Made by a program: the position numbers and the translations under genes. The notes under the pieces are model-generated. The model worked only from the letters and a program-made list of their open reading frames with translations, was not told the DNA's origin and did not search any database. Positions 9,021 to 17,382 of a stretch of DNA of 64,000 nt are shown here, piece after piece. Location of the stretch: positions 372,001 through 436,000 of the forward strand of contig NZ_WTYQ01000003.1 in NCBI RefSeq assembly GCF_009828105.1, in the 5' to 3' direction. Numbering within the stretch: the first letter of the stretch is position 1; each line of letters begins with the position of its first letter. The stretch comes from Altericroceibacterium indicum. Its GTDB lineage: Bacteria > Pseudomonadota > Alphaproteobacteria > Sphingomonadales > Sphingomonadaceae.

Positions 9021-10208
9021 ATGGATAAGCGCCTTCCGCCGCTTCTGGTCGCGGTCTTCATCAATATTGCGGGCTTCAGCCTGATTCTACCTTTGCTGCC
9101 ATTTTACGGACAGGTGTTTGACGCGAGTCCCTTTGGTATCGCGCTGCTTTTTGCCGCTTATTCCTTTGGGAATGTGTTTGGCGAAATTCACTGGGGACGC
9201 CAATCCGACATCTGGGGAAGGCGTAAGGTTCTGGCAATCACGACCTTCATTGCCGGAGTCAGCTATTTCGCTTTCGCCTATGCTCCCAACTTGTGGGTCG
9301 CCATTATCATCCGGATGTTGAGCGGTTTCTTTTCCGGCACGATGAGCGTCGCGCAAGGCTTCATCGCTGATGTCTCAACACCGGAAAAACGCGCCAAAAC
9401 CATGGGTCTCTTCGGTGCAGCATTCAGCCTGGGTTTTGCCTTTGGTCCGGTGATCGGCGGGGTTTTTGCTGGAACCGAAGTGGCCGCATCCAGCTTCCGC
9501 CTACCAATCTTTATCGCAGGTGGTTTCTCAATAATGGCCTCTCTCTGGTGCCTTATCGTCCTGCGCGATGCAGTGGCACCAAAAGGCAAGGGCGCACCCT
9601 TGCCACGCTATCGGGAAGCATTTCACTTCGTTGGGACTCGCCCCATTTTGCTCAGGCTCTTCATCATTGGCTTTTTTGGCATCGCCGCCTTCGCCTCAAT
9701 GGAAGCCATTTACGGATTATGGACTGAAGAGAATTTCGGCTGGAACGCTCATGATCTGGGCTGGGCCTTTCTGGCTATCGGCGCAGGTGGCTTTATCGCG
9801 CAGATTTTCCTGATTGGCCCCTTAGTCGCGCGTTTCGGGGAAGCCCGCGTTATCGTGATAGGACTTGTCCTGCTATCCTTATCCATGCTGCTTCAGCCTA
9901 TCATACGCCTGCCTGTTTCAGGTATTTTGCTGATGGGCTTGCTCATGGCCGGCCATAGCCTCGCTTTCCCCACAGCAGGGGCACTGATTTCCCGTAATAC
10001 GCCGCCAGAAAGACAAGGCAGCACGATGGGTCTGTTGATGGCATCCAATGCCTTAGGCCGGATCATCGCCCCCCCTATATTCGGTGCAATTTACGGTTCT
10101 ATCGCCCACGATGCGCCCTGGTATATCGGGGCTGGTATGATCGGTCTGGTGATAGTTTTGGCACTCCAACTGGTAAAAATCACAAGTGCAGCCAAAACCG
10201 CCGTGTGA
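9021..10208 (+). CDS. MFS transporter, TetA/TCR-like drug:proton antiporter family
   Basis: A major facilitator of 395 residues with about twelve hydrophobic segments. Motif A appears after TM2 as WGRQSDIWGRRKV (residues 58-70), and a Pro/Gly-rich motif C-like stretch (GAAFSLGFAFGPVIGG) lies in TM5. The overall wording resembles TetA-type exporters and sphingomonad MFS proteins annotated as tetracycline resistance-like, but the substrate cannot be assigned. The start ATG follows a short non-coding region that holds a perfect AACGATCGTT palindrome. No regulator gene is adjacent. Confidence 0.85.
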   Translation: MDKRLPPLLVAVFINIAGFSLILPLLPFYGQVFDASPFGIALLFAAYSFGNVFGEIHWGRQSDIWGRRKVLAITTFIAGVSYFAFAYAPNLWVAIIIRMLSGFFSGTMSVAQGFIADVSTPEKRAKTMGLFGAAFSLGFAFGPVIGGVFAGTEVAASSFRLPIFIAGGFSIMASLWCLIVLRDAVAPKGKGAPLPRYREAFHFVGTRPILLRLFIIGFFGIAAFASMEAIYGLWTEENFGWNAHDLGWAFLAIGAGGFIAQIFLIGPLVARFGEARVIVIGLVLLSLSMLLQPIIRLPVSGILLMGLLMAGHSLAFPTAGALISRNTPPERQGSTMGLLMASNALGRIIAPPIFGAIYGSIAHDAPWYIGAGMIGLVIVLALQLVKITSAAKTAV

Positions 10209-10353
10209 AGTGAGCCAGTGAGATGTCGTAAATGCCCAATCTTTTGCTATTCATTAGCTTATCGGGAGCCGAAAGCGTAAACTGCCGTTTGCTGCAGGAT
10301 TAAGATACCACCTATTTAGACAGCAGCTTCGAAGTGATTACAGGACGTCATCT

Positions 10354-10797
10354 ATGATACCCGGATTTCCGTATGCCCAGCCAATCGAAGGGTTCTTAGG
10401 AGGCCTTCTCATCGGCCTTGCCGCTGCCATTATGTTGCTCGGTATCGGCCGAATTGCAGGCATCAGCGGCTTATTGGCACGTGCATCCGGAATGAGTGAC
10501 AGCGGCCCCAAGCAATCTATCGCACTGATGTTTATTATCGGCCTTGTCATTGGTGGCGGGCTCTTTTCGCTTACTCTTGGTCCTATAGAAGTCCGTTACC
10601 CCCCTAATCTCTGGTGGCTTGTCCCTGCTGGCTTGGTTGTTGGCATCGGCACCAGACTTGGAAGCGGCTGCACCAGTGGACATGGTGTTTGCGGCATGTC
10701 GCGGCTCAGCCGACGGTCGATCATAGCAACACTGACCTTTATGGTCGCAGGCTTTGCTACAGTCGCTTTGGTCAATCTTTCAGGCGGAGGATGGTAA
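10354..10797 (+). CDS. YeeE/YedE-family sulfur-compound transporter, first half
   Basis: A membrane protein of 147 residues in the YeeE/YedE (thiosulfate/sulfur transport) family. It has several Gly-rich transmembrane helices and the characteristic LGSGCTSGHGVCGMSRLS at about 102-119, whose Cys (106 and 113) correspond to family sites that interact with the sulfur substrate. The gene ends in TAATG, overlapping the start of the next gene, which encodes the partner half. Such split pairs together resemble one full-length TsuA-like protein. The cargo may be thiosulfate or another reduced sulfur species; this is family knowledge, not shown here. Confidence 0.85.
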   Translation: MIPGFPYAQPIEGFLGGLLIGLAAAIMLLGIGRIAGISGLLARASGMSDSGPKQSIALMFIIGLVIGGGLFSLTLGPIEVRYPPNLWWLVPAGLVVGIGTRLGSGCTSGHGVCGMSRLSRRSIIATLTFMVAGFATVALVNLSGGGW

Positions 10798-11216
10798 TGA
10801 AGCGCCATATGATCGGCCTGGTTTCAGGCGTTGTTTTCGGTTTTGGCCTTGCTTTGTCGGGTATGATGAACCCGGCCCGTGTGCGCGGCTTTCTTGACAT
10901 TTTCGGCCATTGGGACCCGACACTGGCCTTTGTCATGGGCGGTGCAATGCTGATTATGGCTTTAGCCTGGGCCTTTCAGCGCCGCACGATCAAGCCTGCT
11001 TGCGCAGAGGAATACCACCTTCCTGGCACCAAAAGGATTGATGCTCGCTTGCTGATAGGTGCCGGGTTGTTTGGAGCAGGCTGGGGCCTTGGAGGCCTGT
11101 GCCCTGGGCCTGCTATCGCCTCGCTTGGGACGCAATTTGTGCCTGCAGCGATTTTCTGTGCGTCCATGCTGGTTGGAATGCTGCTGTTCCGGGCATGGGA
11201 TTCACGCATGAGTTGA
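10797..11216 (+). CDS. DUF6691 / YeeE-YedE-family transporter, second half
   Basis: A membrane protein of 139 residues that pairs with the preceding YeeE/YedE gene. It begins with a helix ending in GLALSGMMNPARVRGFLD, and carries GLGGLCPGPAIASLG near residues 97-111, where Cys102 is the family's conserved sulfur-contacting Cys. The start ATG at 10797 overlaps the previous stop (TAATG). An ATG at 10791, two codons earlier, is possible, and an AGGCGGAGG ribosome site lies just before both. The two halves are expected to act together in the inner membrane. Confidence 0.85.
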   Translation: MKRHMIGLVSGVVFGFGLALSGMMNPARVRGFLDIFGHWDPTLAFVMGGAMLIMALAWAFQRRTIKPACAEEYHLPGTKRIDARLLIGAGLFGAGWGLGGLCPGPAIASLGTQFVPAAIFCASMLVGMLLFRAWDSRMS

Positions 11217-11219
11217 AGG

Positions 11220-12287
11220 CTAGCGGTACAGGACTGATCGTTCGTTGATACGATCGGTCAGATCAAAAAAGTCCTGATTTAAGCGCCTTAGCGCGAAGGT
11301 GAGGCCAAAGATCCGCCCGACTTCCTCAAAATCGAGATTGCTGGCTTCCTGAGAGTTACGGAAATCTTTGAAGGCCGATTCAAATTCGAACAGGCACTTT
11401 CTGGCATCATCCCGATCAATGCTCTCTAGCGATTTAAGGGAAGCTCCACAGGCTTCAGCCAAACGTCCTTCTGCATGGATGAAGGCAGTAGCGGATTCTC
11501 CCAAGGCTTGCAGAACACCTTCTGAGTAAGGTTTATCAGTCAAACGGCTGACATGGGTGATATCATTACGGATGCGCCACAGGGTTCGCACGATAGCATC
11601 GGACACGCCGGGGCGGCCTAGTTTTGCGGTCTGTTCCTGAATCACATCCGGGAGGATTTCCTCAGCGCTCGCCAGTGCTGTGCGCAAAGCGATATTGGTT
11701 TCCGTGGCGCTGTAGCCCTCCCCTTTTTCCAACGCATCGGCTTGGTGGTCGAGCAATTCCTTGATACTTTTCAGCACATTACCAAGCTTGTTCACCATTA
11801 CTGTACTGGCCTGAACCGGCAGAACCAGGCGCATGGCCAGAACGCCCACGACCCCGCCCATCGCAATTTCGATAATGCGCAAGGTGACGAAAGTGAAAAC
11901 CGGAATGTCTGGCGCTCTTGTCAGCATGACCACAGCGGCAGTGAGCCCAGCCACGCGAAGGCGTGGGTTGAGAGAGGCTGCAACGCTGGTAATTCCGGCC
12001 ACAATAACCAGAGAAATGCCGGTATAGAGCGGGCCTGGGGGTGCGAGGAGGACGGCTACGCCGCCCATAATGGCGCCGGCAATCGTCGCAATCAGGCGGT
12101 CTATCGCTGCCCTCAATGTTGCCCCGACGGAGCCTTGCATCACCAGCAAAACCGTGAAAATCGCCCAGAAACCCTGATGTAAGCCGGTGATCTGGGTGAT
12201 GGAATATGTGACCGCGCAGGCGATCATAACGCGCAGGGCCTGAAAATAGGCCGCTCTGTGCCGGTTGAAGATTTGCGCGCCTGTCAT
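11220..12287 (-). CDS. FUSC-family inner-membrane protein
   Basis: A protein of about 355 residues. The N-terminal half holds a cluster of about six hydrophobic segments with wording typical of FUSC / aromatic-acid-exporter-like proteins (GFWAIFTVLLVMQGSVGATL, then the next residues through RLIATIAGAIMGG). The C-terminal half is soluble and mostly helical with acidic and basic residues. Frames upstream to 12482 lack family features, and the ATG at 12287 (MTGAQIF) starts just before the first helix. Family members include efflux pumps for p-hydroxybenzoate and fusaric acid, but no membrane-fusion partner is nearby, so the substrate is unknown. Confidence 0.75.
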   Translation of the reverse strand: MTGAQIFNRHRAAYFQALRVMIACAVTYSITQITGLHQGFWAIFTVLLVMQGSVGATLRAAIDRLIATIAGAIMGGVAVLLAPPGPLYTGISLVIVAGITSVAASLNPRLRVAGLTAAVVMLTRAPDIPVFTFVTLRIIEIAMGGVVGVLAMRLVLPVQASTVMVNKLGNVLKSIKELLDHQADALEKGEGYSATETNIALRTALASAEEILPDVIQEQTAKLGRPGVSDAIVRTLWRIRNDITHVSRLTDKPYSEGVLQALGESATAFIHAEGRLAEACGASLKSLESIDRDDARKCLFEFESAFKDFRNSQEASNLDFEEVGRIFGLTFALRRLNQDFFDLTDRINERSVLYR

Positions 12288-12470
12288 GATCGTCCTGTTT
12301 CGGCTGAAATTCGAGCTTTTGAAGCGGTTGAGCGCCTCAGAAGATCCGGACGAATGAGTTTTGCAGGCCTGTCGAAAATGTCCAGCCCCAGCGTAAATTG
12401 CACCGCTCAAAGGTGGTTGATCGGAACCTAAAGTAACTGAACGGCACCACACACCGGCATAAAGTGCGGC

Positions 12471-12503
12471 AAAAGGGGGCAAGAGGTGTCACGCCCTGCC
12501 CCC
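12471..12503 (-). terminator. Probable terminator downstream of glcB
   Basis: On the minus strand a 7-bp stem GGGGGCA / TGCCCCC with a loop of about 15 bases is followed by TTTT. It lies just after the malate synthase stop. The loop is long, so strength is uncertain. Confidence 0.55.
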
Positions 12504-12518
12504 CAGATATAAGCCCGC

Positions 12519-14621
12519 TCAACCCGCGCTGTTTTTCACGATCTGGCGATAGTGATGCAGCAGAGGTTCGGTATAACCATTGGGCTGATTGACCCCATCA
12601 AACACCAGAGCGCGAGCAGCCTGATAGGCCTGACTGGTGCCTTCATGGCCCGACATCGGTGAATAATCCGCCGTGCCTTCATTCTGCCCATCAACCTTGG
12701 CGGCCATGCGCTGGAAGGCAGCGTCCACATCATCGGCTGAGCAAATGCCATGCAGCAGCCAATTGGCCATATGCTGCGAGCTGATCCGCAAGGTGGCGCG
12801 ATCTTCCATCAGGCCGATGTCGTGAATATCGGGCACTTTGGAGCAACCGACCCCCTGATCGACCCAGCGCACCACATAGCCGAGGATACCTTGCGCATTA
12901 TTCTCCAGCTCTTCGCGGATCGCAGTGGCGTCCCAATCGGGTGACGTGGCCACCGGAATGGTCAGCAAAGAATCCAGCCCGGTGACGCCTTCCCTAGCCC
13001 GGATGGCTTGACGCTGCGCCACATCAACGCGGTGGTAATGGGTGGCATGAAGCACCGCCGCCGTAGGGGATGGCACCCAAGCCGTGCTCGCCCCGCTTAA
13101 GGGATGGCCGATCTTCTGTTCAAGCATATCGGCCATGCGGTCAGGCGCGGCCCACATGCCCTTGCCGATCTGCGCTTTACCCGAAAAACCGCAAGCTAGG
13201 CCAATCTGCACGTTGCGATCTTCATAAGCACTGATCCAGCGGCTGCTCTTCATATCGCCTTTGCGGACCATTGGCCCTGCCCGCATGGAGGTGTGCATTT
13301 CATCGCCCGTGCGATCCAGAAAGCCGGTATTGATGAAGAACACCCGGTCTTTCACCGCATGGATTGAGGCGGCAAGATTGGCCGATGTGCGCCGTTCTTC
13401 ATCCATCACCCCGACCTTGATCGTATGGCGGGCGAGCCCCAGAAGATCTTCCACCGCATTAAACAGACGATTGGTGAAAGCAGCTTCTTCAGGCCCGTGC
13501 ATCTTGGGCTTCACAATATAGATCGAACCTGTCCGGCTGTTCCGGATCGGCCCTTGCTGCTGCAAATCATGCAGTCCGATCAGGCTGGTAACGATCGCAT
13601 CAAGAATGCCTTCAGGCGCTTCCCCGCCATCAGCGAGCTTCACCACCGGCGTCGTCATCAAATGGCCGACATTGCGCACCAGCAACAGACTGCGACCGGA
13701 AAGCGCAAATTCTGAACCGTCTTTGGCGCGATAGGCCCGGTCAGGATTGAGACGGCGCGTCATGCGCTTTCCGCCCTTTTCAAACTCTGCTTCCAGATCG
13801 CCCTGAAGCAAGCCCAGCCAATTGGTGTAAGCGGCGACCTTATCTTCGGTATCCACAGCGGCGACGGAATCTTCCAGATCGCAGATCGTCGTGGCAGCGG
13901 CTTCCATGATGACATCAGCCAGCCCTGCCGGATCATCTTTGCCGATGGGATGGTTCCGATCAATCACCAGTTCCAGATGCAACCCATTATGGCGCAGCAG
14001 GTAATTGTCCCCGGCCGTGCCGACCAGTTCCGCCCCTTTGGCCAGCACCGGCGCACTGCCATCCCAATTTTTCCATGAGCCTTCAGCCAGTGGCACAGTG
14101 TCATCAAGAAATTCGCGGACCCAGCCGATAACCCTGGCGCCACGATCTGCGTCATAACCCTTGCCTGCCGGCTCTCCGGCAATCGCGTCAGTGCCATACA
14201 GCGCGTCATAAAGGCTGCCCCAGCGCGCATTGGCGGCATTGAGGAGGAAGCGGGTATTGAGGATCGGCACCACCAATTGTGGCGCGGCCAGTTGGGCCAG
14301 CTCTGTATCGACCTTTTCCGGGGCGATGGTGAAGGCTTCAGGTTCCGGCACCAGATAGCCAATATCGCGCAGGAATTGCTGGTAGCTTTCTGCATCCCCG
14401 ACACCATTGGATTGCTGGATATGCCAGCGATCAATCTGTTCTTCCATCCGTGCACGAATGGCGAGCAGCTCGCGGTTTTCCGGCGCGAAGCGGGCGAAAA
14501 TATCGGCCATTCCGGCCCAGAATTTTTCAGCCTCTACCCCGGTGCCGGGCAAAGCCTTGTCTTCAATGAAACGGATCAGGGGATCGGCAATGGACAGGCC
14601 ATATGTATTGGTCATCGACAT
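12519..14621 (-). CDS. glcB: Malate synthase G
   Basis: Malate synthase G condenses glyoxylate with acetyl-CoA to give malate and CoA. The predicted protein is about 700 residues, the normal length for the monomeric G isoform. Recognisable segments include [17 protein letters not shown] (metal/glyoxylate site region), [15 protein letters not shown], and [14 protein letters not shown]. The ATG at 14621 is preceded by an AGGAG site ten bases upstream; an ATG two codons later at 14615 is equally possible. It follows the GlcG/HbpS-like gene by 8 bases and the DadA-like gene before that, so the three are likely one operon controlled by the divergent Lrp-type regulator. Confidence 0.97.
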   Translation of the reverse strand: MSMTNTYGLSIADPLIRFIEDKALPGTGVEAEKFWAGMADIFARFAPENRELLAIRARMEEQIDRWHIQQSNGVGDAESYQQFLRDIGYLVPEPEAFTIAPEKVDTELAQLAAPQLVVPILNTRFLLNAANARWGSLYDALYGTDAIAGEPAGKGYDADRGARVIGWVREFLDDTVPLAEGSWKNWDGSAPVLAKGAELVGTAGDNYLLRHNGLHLELVIDRNHPIGKDDPAGLADVIMEAAATTICDLEDSVAAVDTEDKVAAYTNWLGLLQGDLEAEFEKGGKRMTRRLNPDRAYRAKDGSEFALSGRSLLLVRNVGHLMTTPVVKLADGGEAPEGILDAIVTSLIGLHDLQQQGPIRNSRTGSIYIVKPKMHGPEEAAFTNRLFNAVEDLLGLARHTIKVGVMDEERRTSANLAASIHAVKDRVFFINTGFLDRTGDEMHTSMRAGPMVRKGDMKSSRWISAYEDRNVQIGLACGFSGKAQIGKGMWAAPDRMADMLEQKIGHPLSGASTAWVPSPTAAVLHATHYHRVDVAQRQAIRAREGVTGLDSLLTIPVATSPDWDATAIREELENNAQGILGYVVRWVDQGVGCSKVPDIHDIGLMEDRATLRISSQHMANWLLHGICSADDVDAAFQRMAAKVDGQNEGTADYSPMSGHEGTSQAYQAARALVFDGVNQPNGYTEPLLHHYRQIVKNSAG

Positions 14622-14629
14622 GGTGCGCC

Positions 14630-15058
14630 TTACTCCTGCGGCTTCAAGCCAGCCGCTGCGATCCCGGCTAGCGCGCAAAGTTCATCATTGTCGCTGGTAT
14701 CACCCGTGATGCCGACAGCGCCGATGGGGAAGCCATCTGCACCGACGACAATCACCCCGCCTGCAGCAGGCAGTACGCCTTTGGGGGCGATGGCCCCCAG
14801 AGAACCGATGAAAGAGGGGCGGTCTGCCGCCATATCACCGATGGTGCGGCTTGATACGCCAAGCGCCAGCGCTCCAGCCGCTTTGGCCGTGGCGATTTCA
14901 GGCCGCAGGGTAGACGCGCCATCCTGCCGCTGAAAGGCGAGCAAATGCCCGCCCGGATCGAGTACGGCCACGCTCAAAGGTTTGAGGCCCAGTTCTGCGC
15001 CCTTCTCCAGCGCGCTGGTGATGATGGTGTTTGCGTGAGCAAGTGTGATTCGTGACAT
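14630..15058 (-). CDS. GlcG/HbpS-family heme-binding-like protein
   Basis: A protein of 142 residues of the GlcG/HbpS/PduO-C fold: [20 protein letters not shown] near residues 29-48, a [11 protein letters not shown] helix, and a Gly-rich [18 protein letters not shown] strand near 100-117. Members include E. coli GlcG of the glycolate operon and heme-binding HbpS. Molecular function in glycolate-type operons is not established. As in E. coli glcDEFGB it lies immediately upstream of malate synthase, but the glycolate oxidase subunits are absent and a DadA-like dehydrogenase takes their place. No export signal is seen. Confidence 0.88.
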   Translation of the reverse strand: MSRITLAHANTIITSALEKGAELGLKPLSVAVLDPGGHLLAFQRQDGASTLRPEIATAKAAGALALGVSSRTIGDMAADRPSFIGSLGAIAPKGVLPAAGGVIVVGADGFPIGAVGITGDTSDNDELCALAGIAAAGLKPQE

Positions 15059-15081
15059 GAATCCTGTCCCTTTTCCCTAAT

Positions 15082-16302
15082 TTAGTGCCGGGTCTGTTGA
15101 TCGACCTGTTCGGCAACGAGTTGAGCAGTTGCAGCGGACAGCGTCCAGCCAAGATGACCATGTCCGGTATTATAAAAAATATGAGGCCGCTTTCCGGGGC
15201 CAACGCGCGGTAACATGCTGGGCGTCATCGGCCTCAGGCCCGCCCATGGCTTCACATCGCGGGTGCACATGTCGGGAAACAGCTTTTCGCACCAGCGCAC
15301 CAGCGGGGCGATGCGATCAGCCCGGATATCCTTATTCTCGCCATTGAATTCGGCTGTCCCGGCCACGCGGAACCGTTGCCGCCCCAACCGGCTGGTGACG
15401 ATCTTGGCATCCTCATCCAGCAGGCTGACCGTGGGTGCAGCGTTCTGGCTCACCTCATCGTCCAGTGAAACGGTGATGGAATAGCCTTTCACCGGATAGA
15501 TATTCACCCGGTCGCCCAGCATATGCGCAAAATGGCGGCTGGCGACCCCGGCGCAGATCACCAGCGCATCGCCTTCGATGGGATCATCAGGCCGTGTGGC
15601 CACTTTCACCTTCACATGATCGGGTGATGCAATGATGCCATTGACGGGCGCATTGAAAACAAAGCGCGCCCCGCGCTTCTCGCAGGCTTTGGCAAGTCCG
15701 GAGGTGAATTTGTGAATGTCGCCCGTGCAATCGGACGGGGTAAAGAAACCGCCGGCAAACTGGCCATGCAATGCAGGTTCAATGCTCAGCATTTCTTCAG
15801 GCGTAACGGGATAGCGTTCCAACCCGCCTTCAACCATCAGAGCATTGGACAGTTCAGCCTTTTTCAGCGCAGCGGGGTTATAGTAAAGGTGGAGAATGCC
15901 ACGCTTTTCGAGGTCGAAGTCGATATTTTCCGCTTTGGCCATGTGGAACAGATGCTGCCGCGCGGCGATAGCGAGGCGCGTGGTCTCCACCGTATTGGGC
16001 TTGTAATGCAGGATCTGGCCACAGAACTCCGCCATCCAGGAATATTTGTGATAATTGGGCCGGGGATTGACCAACAGCGGCGCATCAGACCTCAGCATCC
16101 ATTTCAGCCCTTTTAAAATGGTGCTCCAATTGTTCCACACTTCGGCATTGCTGGCCGAAAGCTGCCCGCCATTGGCGAAGGAGGTTTCCATCGCCGGATA
16201 ACGGTGCTTTTCGACCACTGTGACCTCATGCCCGCGTTCCAGCAGCGCATAGGCTGTGGTGACGCCGGTAATGCCTGCTCCGAGGACGATGATATGCGCC
16301 AT
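15082..16302 (-). CDS. DadA-like FAD-dependent D-amino-acid dehydrogenase
   Basis: A DAO-superfamily flavoprotein of about 406 residues. The start at 16302 gives MAHIIVLGAGITGVTTAYAL, a Rossmann FAD-binding motif with GAGITG at 8-13, then ETSFANGGQLSASNAEVW, close to DadA small subunits. The C-terminus has WAGLRPMTPSMLPRVG and the GHGHLGWTLS flavin-binding end. DadA oxidises D-alanine and related D-amino acids to keto acids and ammonia, feeding electrons to quinones. Its operon with GlcG and malate synthase suggests that glyoxylate could be a product, for instance from glycine; this is inference. The divergent Lrp-family gene is typical of dadA control. Confidence 0.85.
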   Translation of the reverse strand: MAHIIVLGAGITGVTTAYALLERGHEVTVVEKHRYPAMETSFANGGQLSASNAEVWNNWSTILKGLKWMLRSDAPLLVNPRPNYHKYSWMAEFCGQILHYKPNTVETTRLAIAARQHLFHMAKAENIDFDLEKRGILHLYYNPAALKKAELSNALMVEGGLERYPVTPEEMLSIEPALHGQFAGGFFTPSDCTGDIHKFTSGLAKACEKRGARFVFNAPVNGIIASPDHVKVKVATRPDDPIEGDALVICAGVASRHFAHMLGDRVNIYPVKGYSITVSLDDEVSQNAAPTVSLLDEDAKIVTSRLGRQRFRVAGTAEFNGENKDIRADRIAPLVRWCEKLFPDMCTRDVKPWAGLRPMTPSMLPRVGPGKRPHIFYNTGHGHLGWTLSAATAQLVAEQVDQQTRH

Positions 16303-16754
16303 GTCCTTGTATCTCCATCTATAAAGGCATTCAGGACGCGCGCCGATAGCGGACGCAATTCGCCTGTGGCTCGCCGCTGCCCCATGTTGAGGAAGCGCAC
16401 CGCCTGCCTGTTGCATTCGAATTTGACCAAATGGCCTGCCCGGCTGATTGTTGGCTGGTCGGGCAGACCGTGACCTTAAGCTTCGTCAGCCACCAATCGG
16501 CATCCCCGGTGGAATGTCCGGCAAGCGTTCTGCATCTCCCATTTCCTTTTCGAACAGATCAGAATCGCCCAGTCGGGGGGCAACGTGATGAACGCCGCTG
16601 CGCTCCATTCAATCTGCGTTCCAAACTGACCATCGTCCCCCCAGAACCTGACGAATCTTTTTCATTTCGTGGGTACATTTTTAACAGGAAAGGGCTTGCG
16701 GATCTGATCGATTTTTCACAGAATTTCTGGTCAAATCTTTATTTTCTCAATTCT
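16303..16754. promoter_or_regulatory. Divergent promoter region between dadA-like operon and lrp-like gene
   Basis: About 450 bases without a convincing gene; a frame open to the left of the lrp start has no family features. The half nearest the regulator is AT-rich with T tracts typical of Lrp binding. The half nearest dadA holds an inverted repeat CTGCCCG / CGGGCAG (16436-16442 and 16460-16466) with a 17-base loop. I searched for the conserved cores of the glycine riboswitch and did not see them. Confidence 0.5.
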
Positions 16755-17255
16755 ATGGGAGTATTTGTGGAGGAATCCGTCAAACTAGCGCTTGATCCAA
16801 TTGACTATCGCATCCTGCAAGCCCTGGATGCCGATGGACGAATATCTGACGTCGCCTTGGGGGAACGGGTTCACCTATCCAGTACGGCTGTTGCCAGAAG
16901 GCGGAAAATCCTTGAAGAACGGGGCCTGATCTCGGGCTACACGGCCGGAATAGACCTGCTCCAGCTGGGCCTTGGCATCAGTGTTATGGTGATGATCGAA
17001 CTGGCATCACAAGCAGAGGATAAGCTGGTCGAATTCGAAGAGGCGGTGCAGCGCTGCCCCTCCATGTCTTATTGCAGCTTTATCTCAGGCGATGTCGATT
17101 TTCTGATGATTATTCATGTCCGGTCCTTTGAGGATTATGACCGGGTCTATCGCCAGGAACTGTCGAATTTACCGCATGTTGCCAAGATTCGGAGCAGTTT
17201 TGTGATGCGGACTGTGGCGCAACGCCAATCTCCCCCCGCAGCCTTCCAAAAATAG
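16755..17255 (+). CDS. Lrp/AsnC-family transcriptional regulator
   Basis: A protein of about 166 residues starting MGVFVEESV at 16755. The N-terminal winged helix reads LDPIDYRILQALDADGRISD followed by a recognition helix with LSSTAVARRRKILEERGLI. The C-terminal part has the RAM/effector domain pattern with GYTAGIDLLQLGLGISVMVM and a DVDFLMIIHVRSFEDYDRVY block. Lrp-type proteins form octamers or higher and respond to amino acids. Divergent placement from the DadA-like operon suggests it activates that operon, as for DadR/BkdR-like regulators. The frame is open far upstream, but the start at 16755 gives the standard length; the ribosome site is weak. Confidence 0.88.
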   Translation: MGVFVEESVKLALDPIDYRILQALDADGRISDVALGERVHLSSTAVARRRKILEERGLISGYTAGIDLLQLGLGISVMVMIELASQAEDKLVEFEEAVQRCPSMSYCSFISGDVDFLMIIHVRSFEDYDRVYRQELSNLPHVAKIRSSFVMRTVAQRQSPPAAFQK

Positions 17256-17281
17256 GGTGCCAGCCATTTTGGCAACTATTT
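17250..17281 (+). terminator. Possible terminator overlapping the lrp-like stop codon
   Basis: Inverted repeat AAATAG / CTATTT enclosing TGCCA / TGGCA, with the regulator's TAG stop inside the left arm. The T tract is short (TATTT), so this could be a weak terminator or a simple 3' stabilising hairpin. Confidence 0.4.
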
Positions 17282-17382
17282 AAAACAATCGGATTTGCGC
17301 TTCCGCTCCCTGTGTCTGAACTGTGATCAATTGCCGAGCCGGCTTGTCAGAAAATCACGGAAAGCGTAGCGGCTTGGGCCTT

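Noticed and set aside
16303-16754. Possible glycine riboswitch before the DadA-like operon
   Set aside because: No GGAGAG or CCGAAGGGG-type core on the minus strand.
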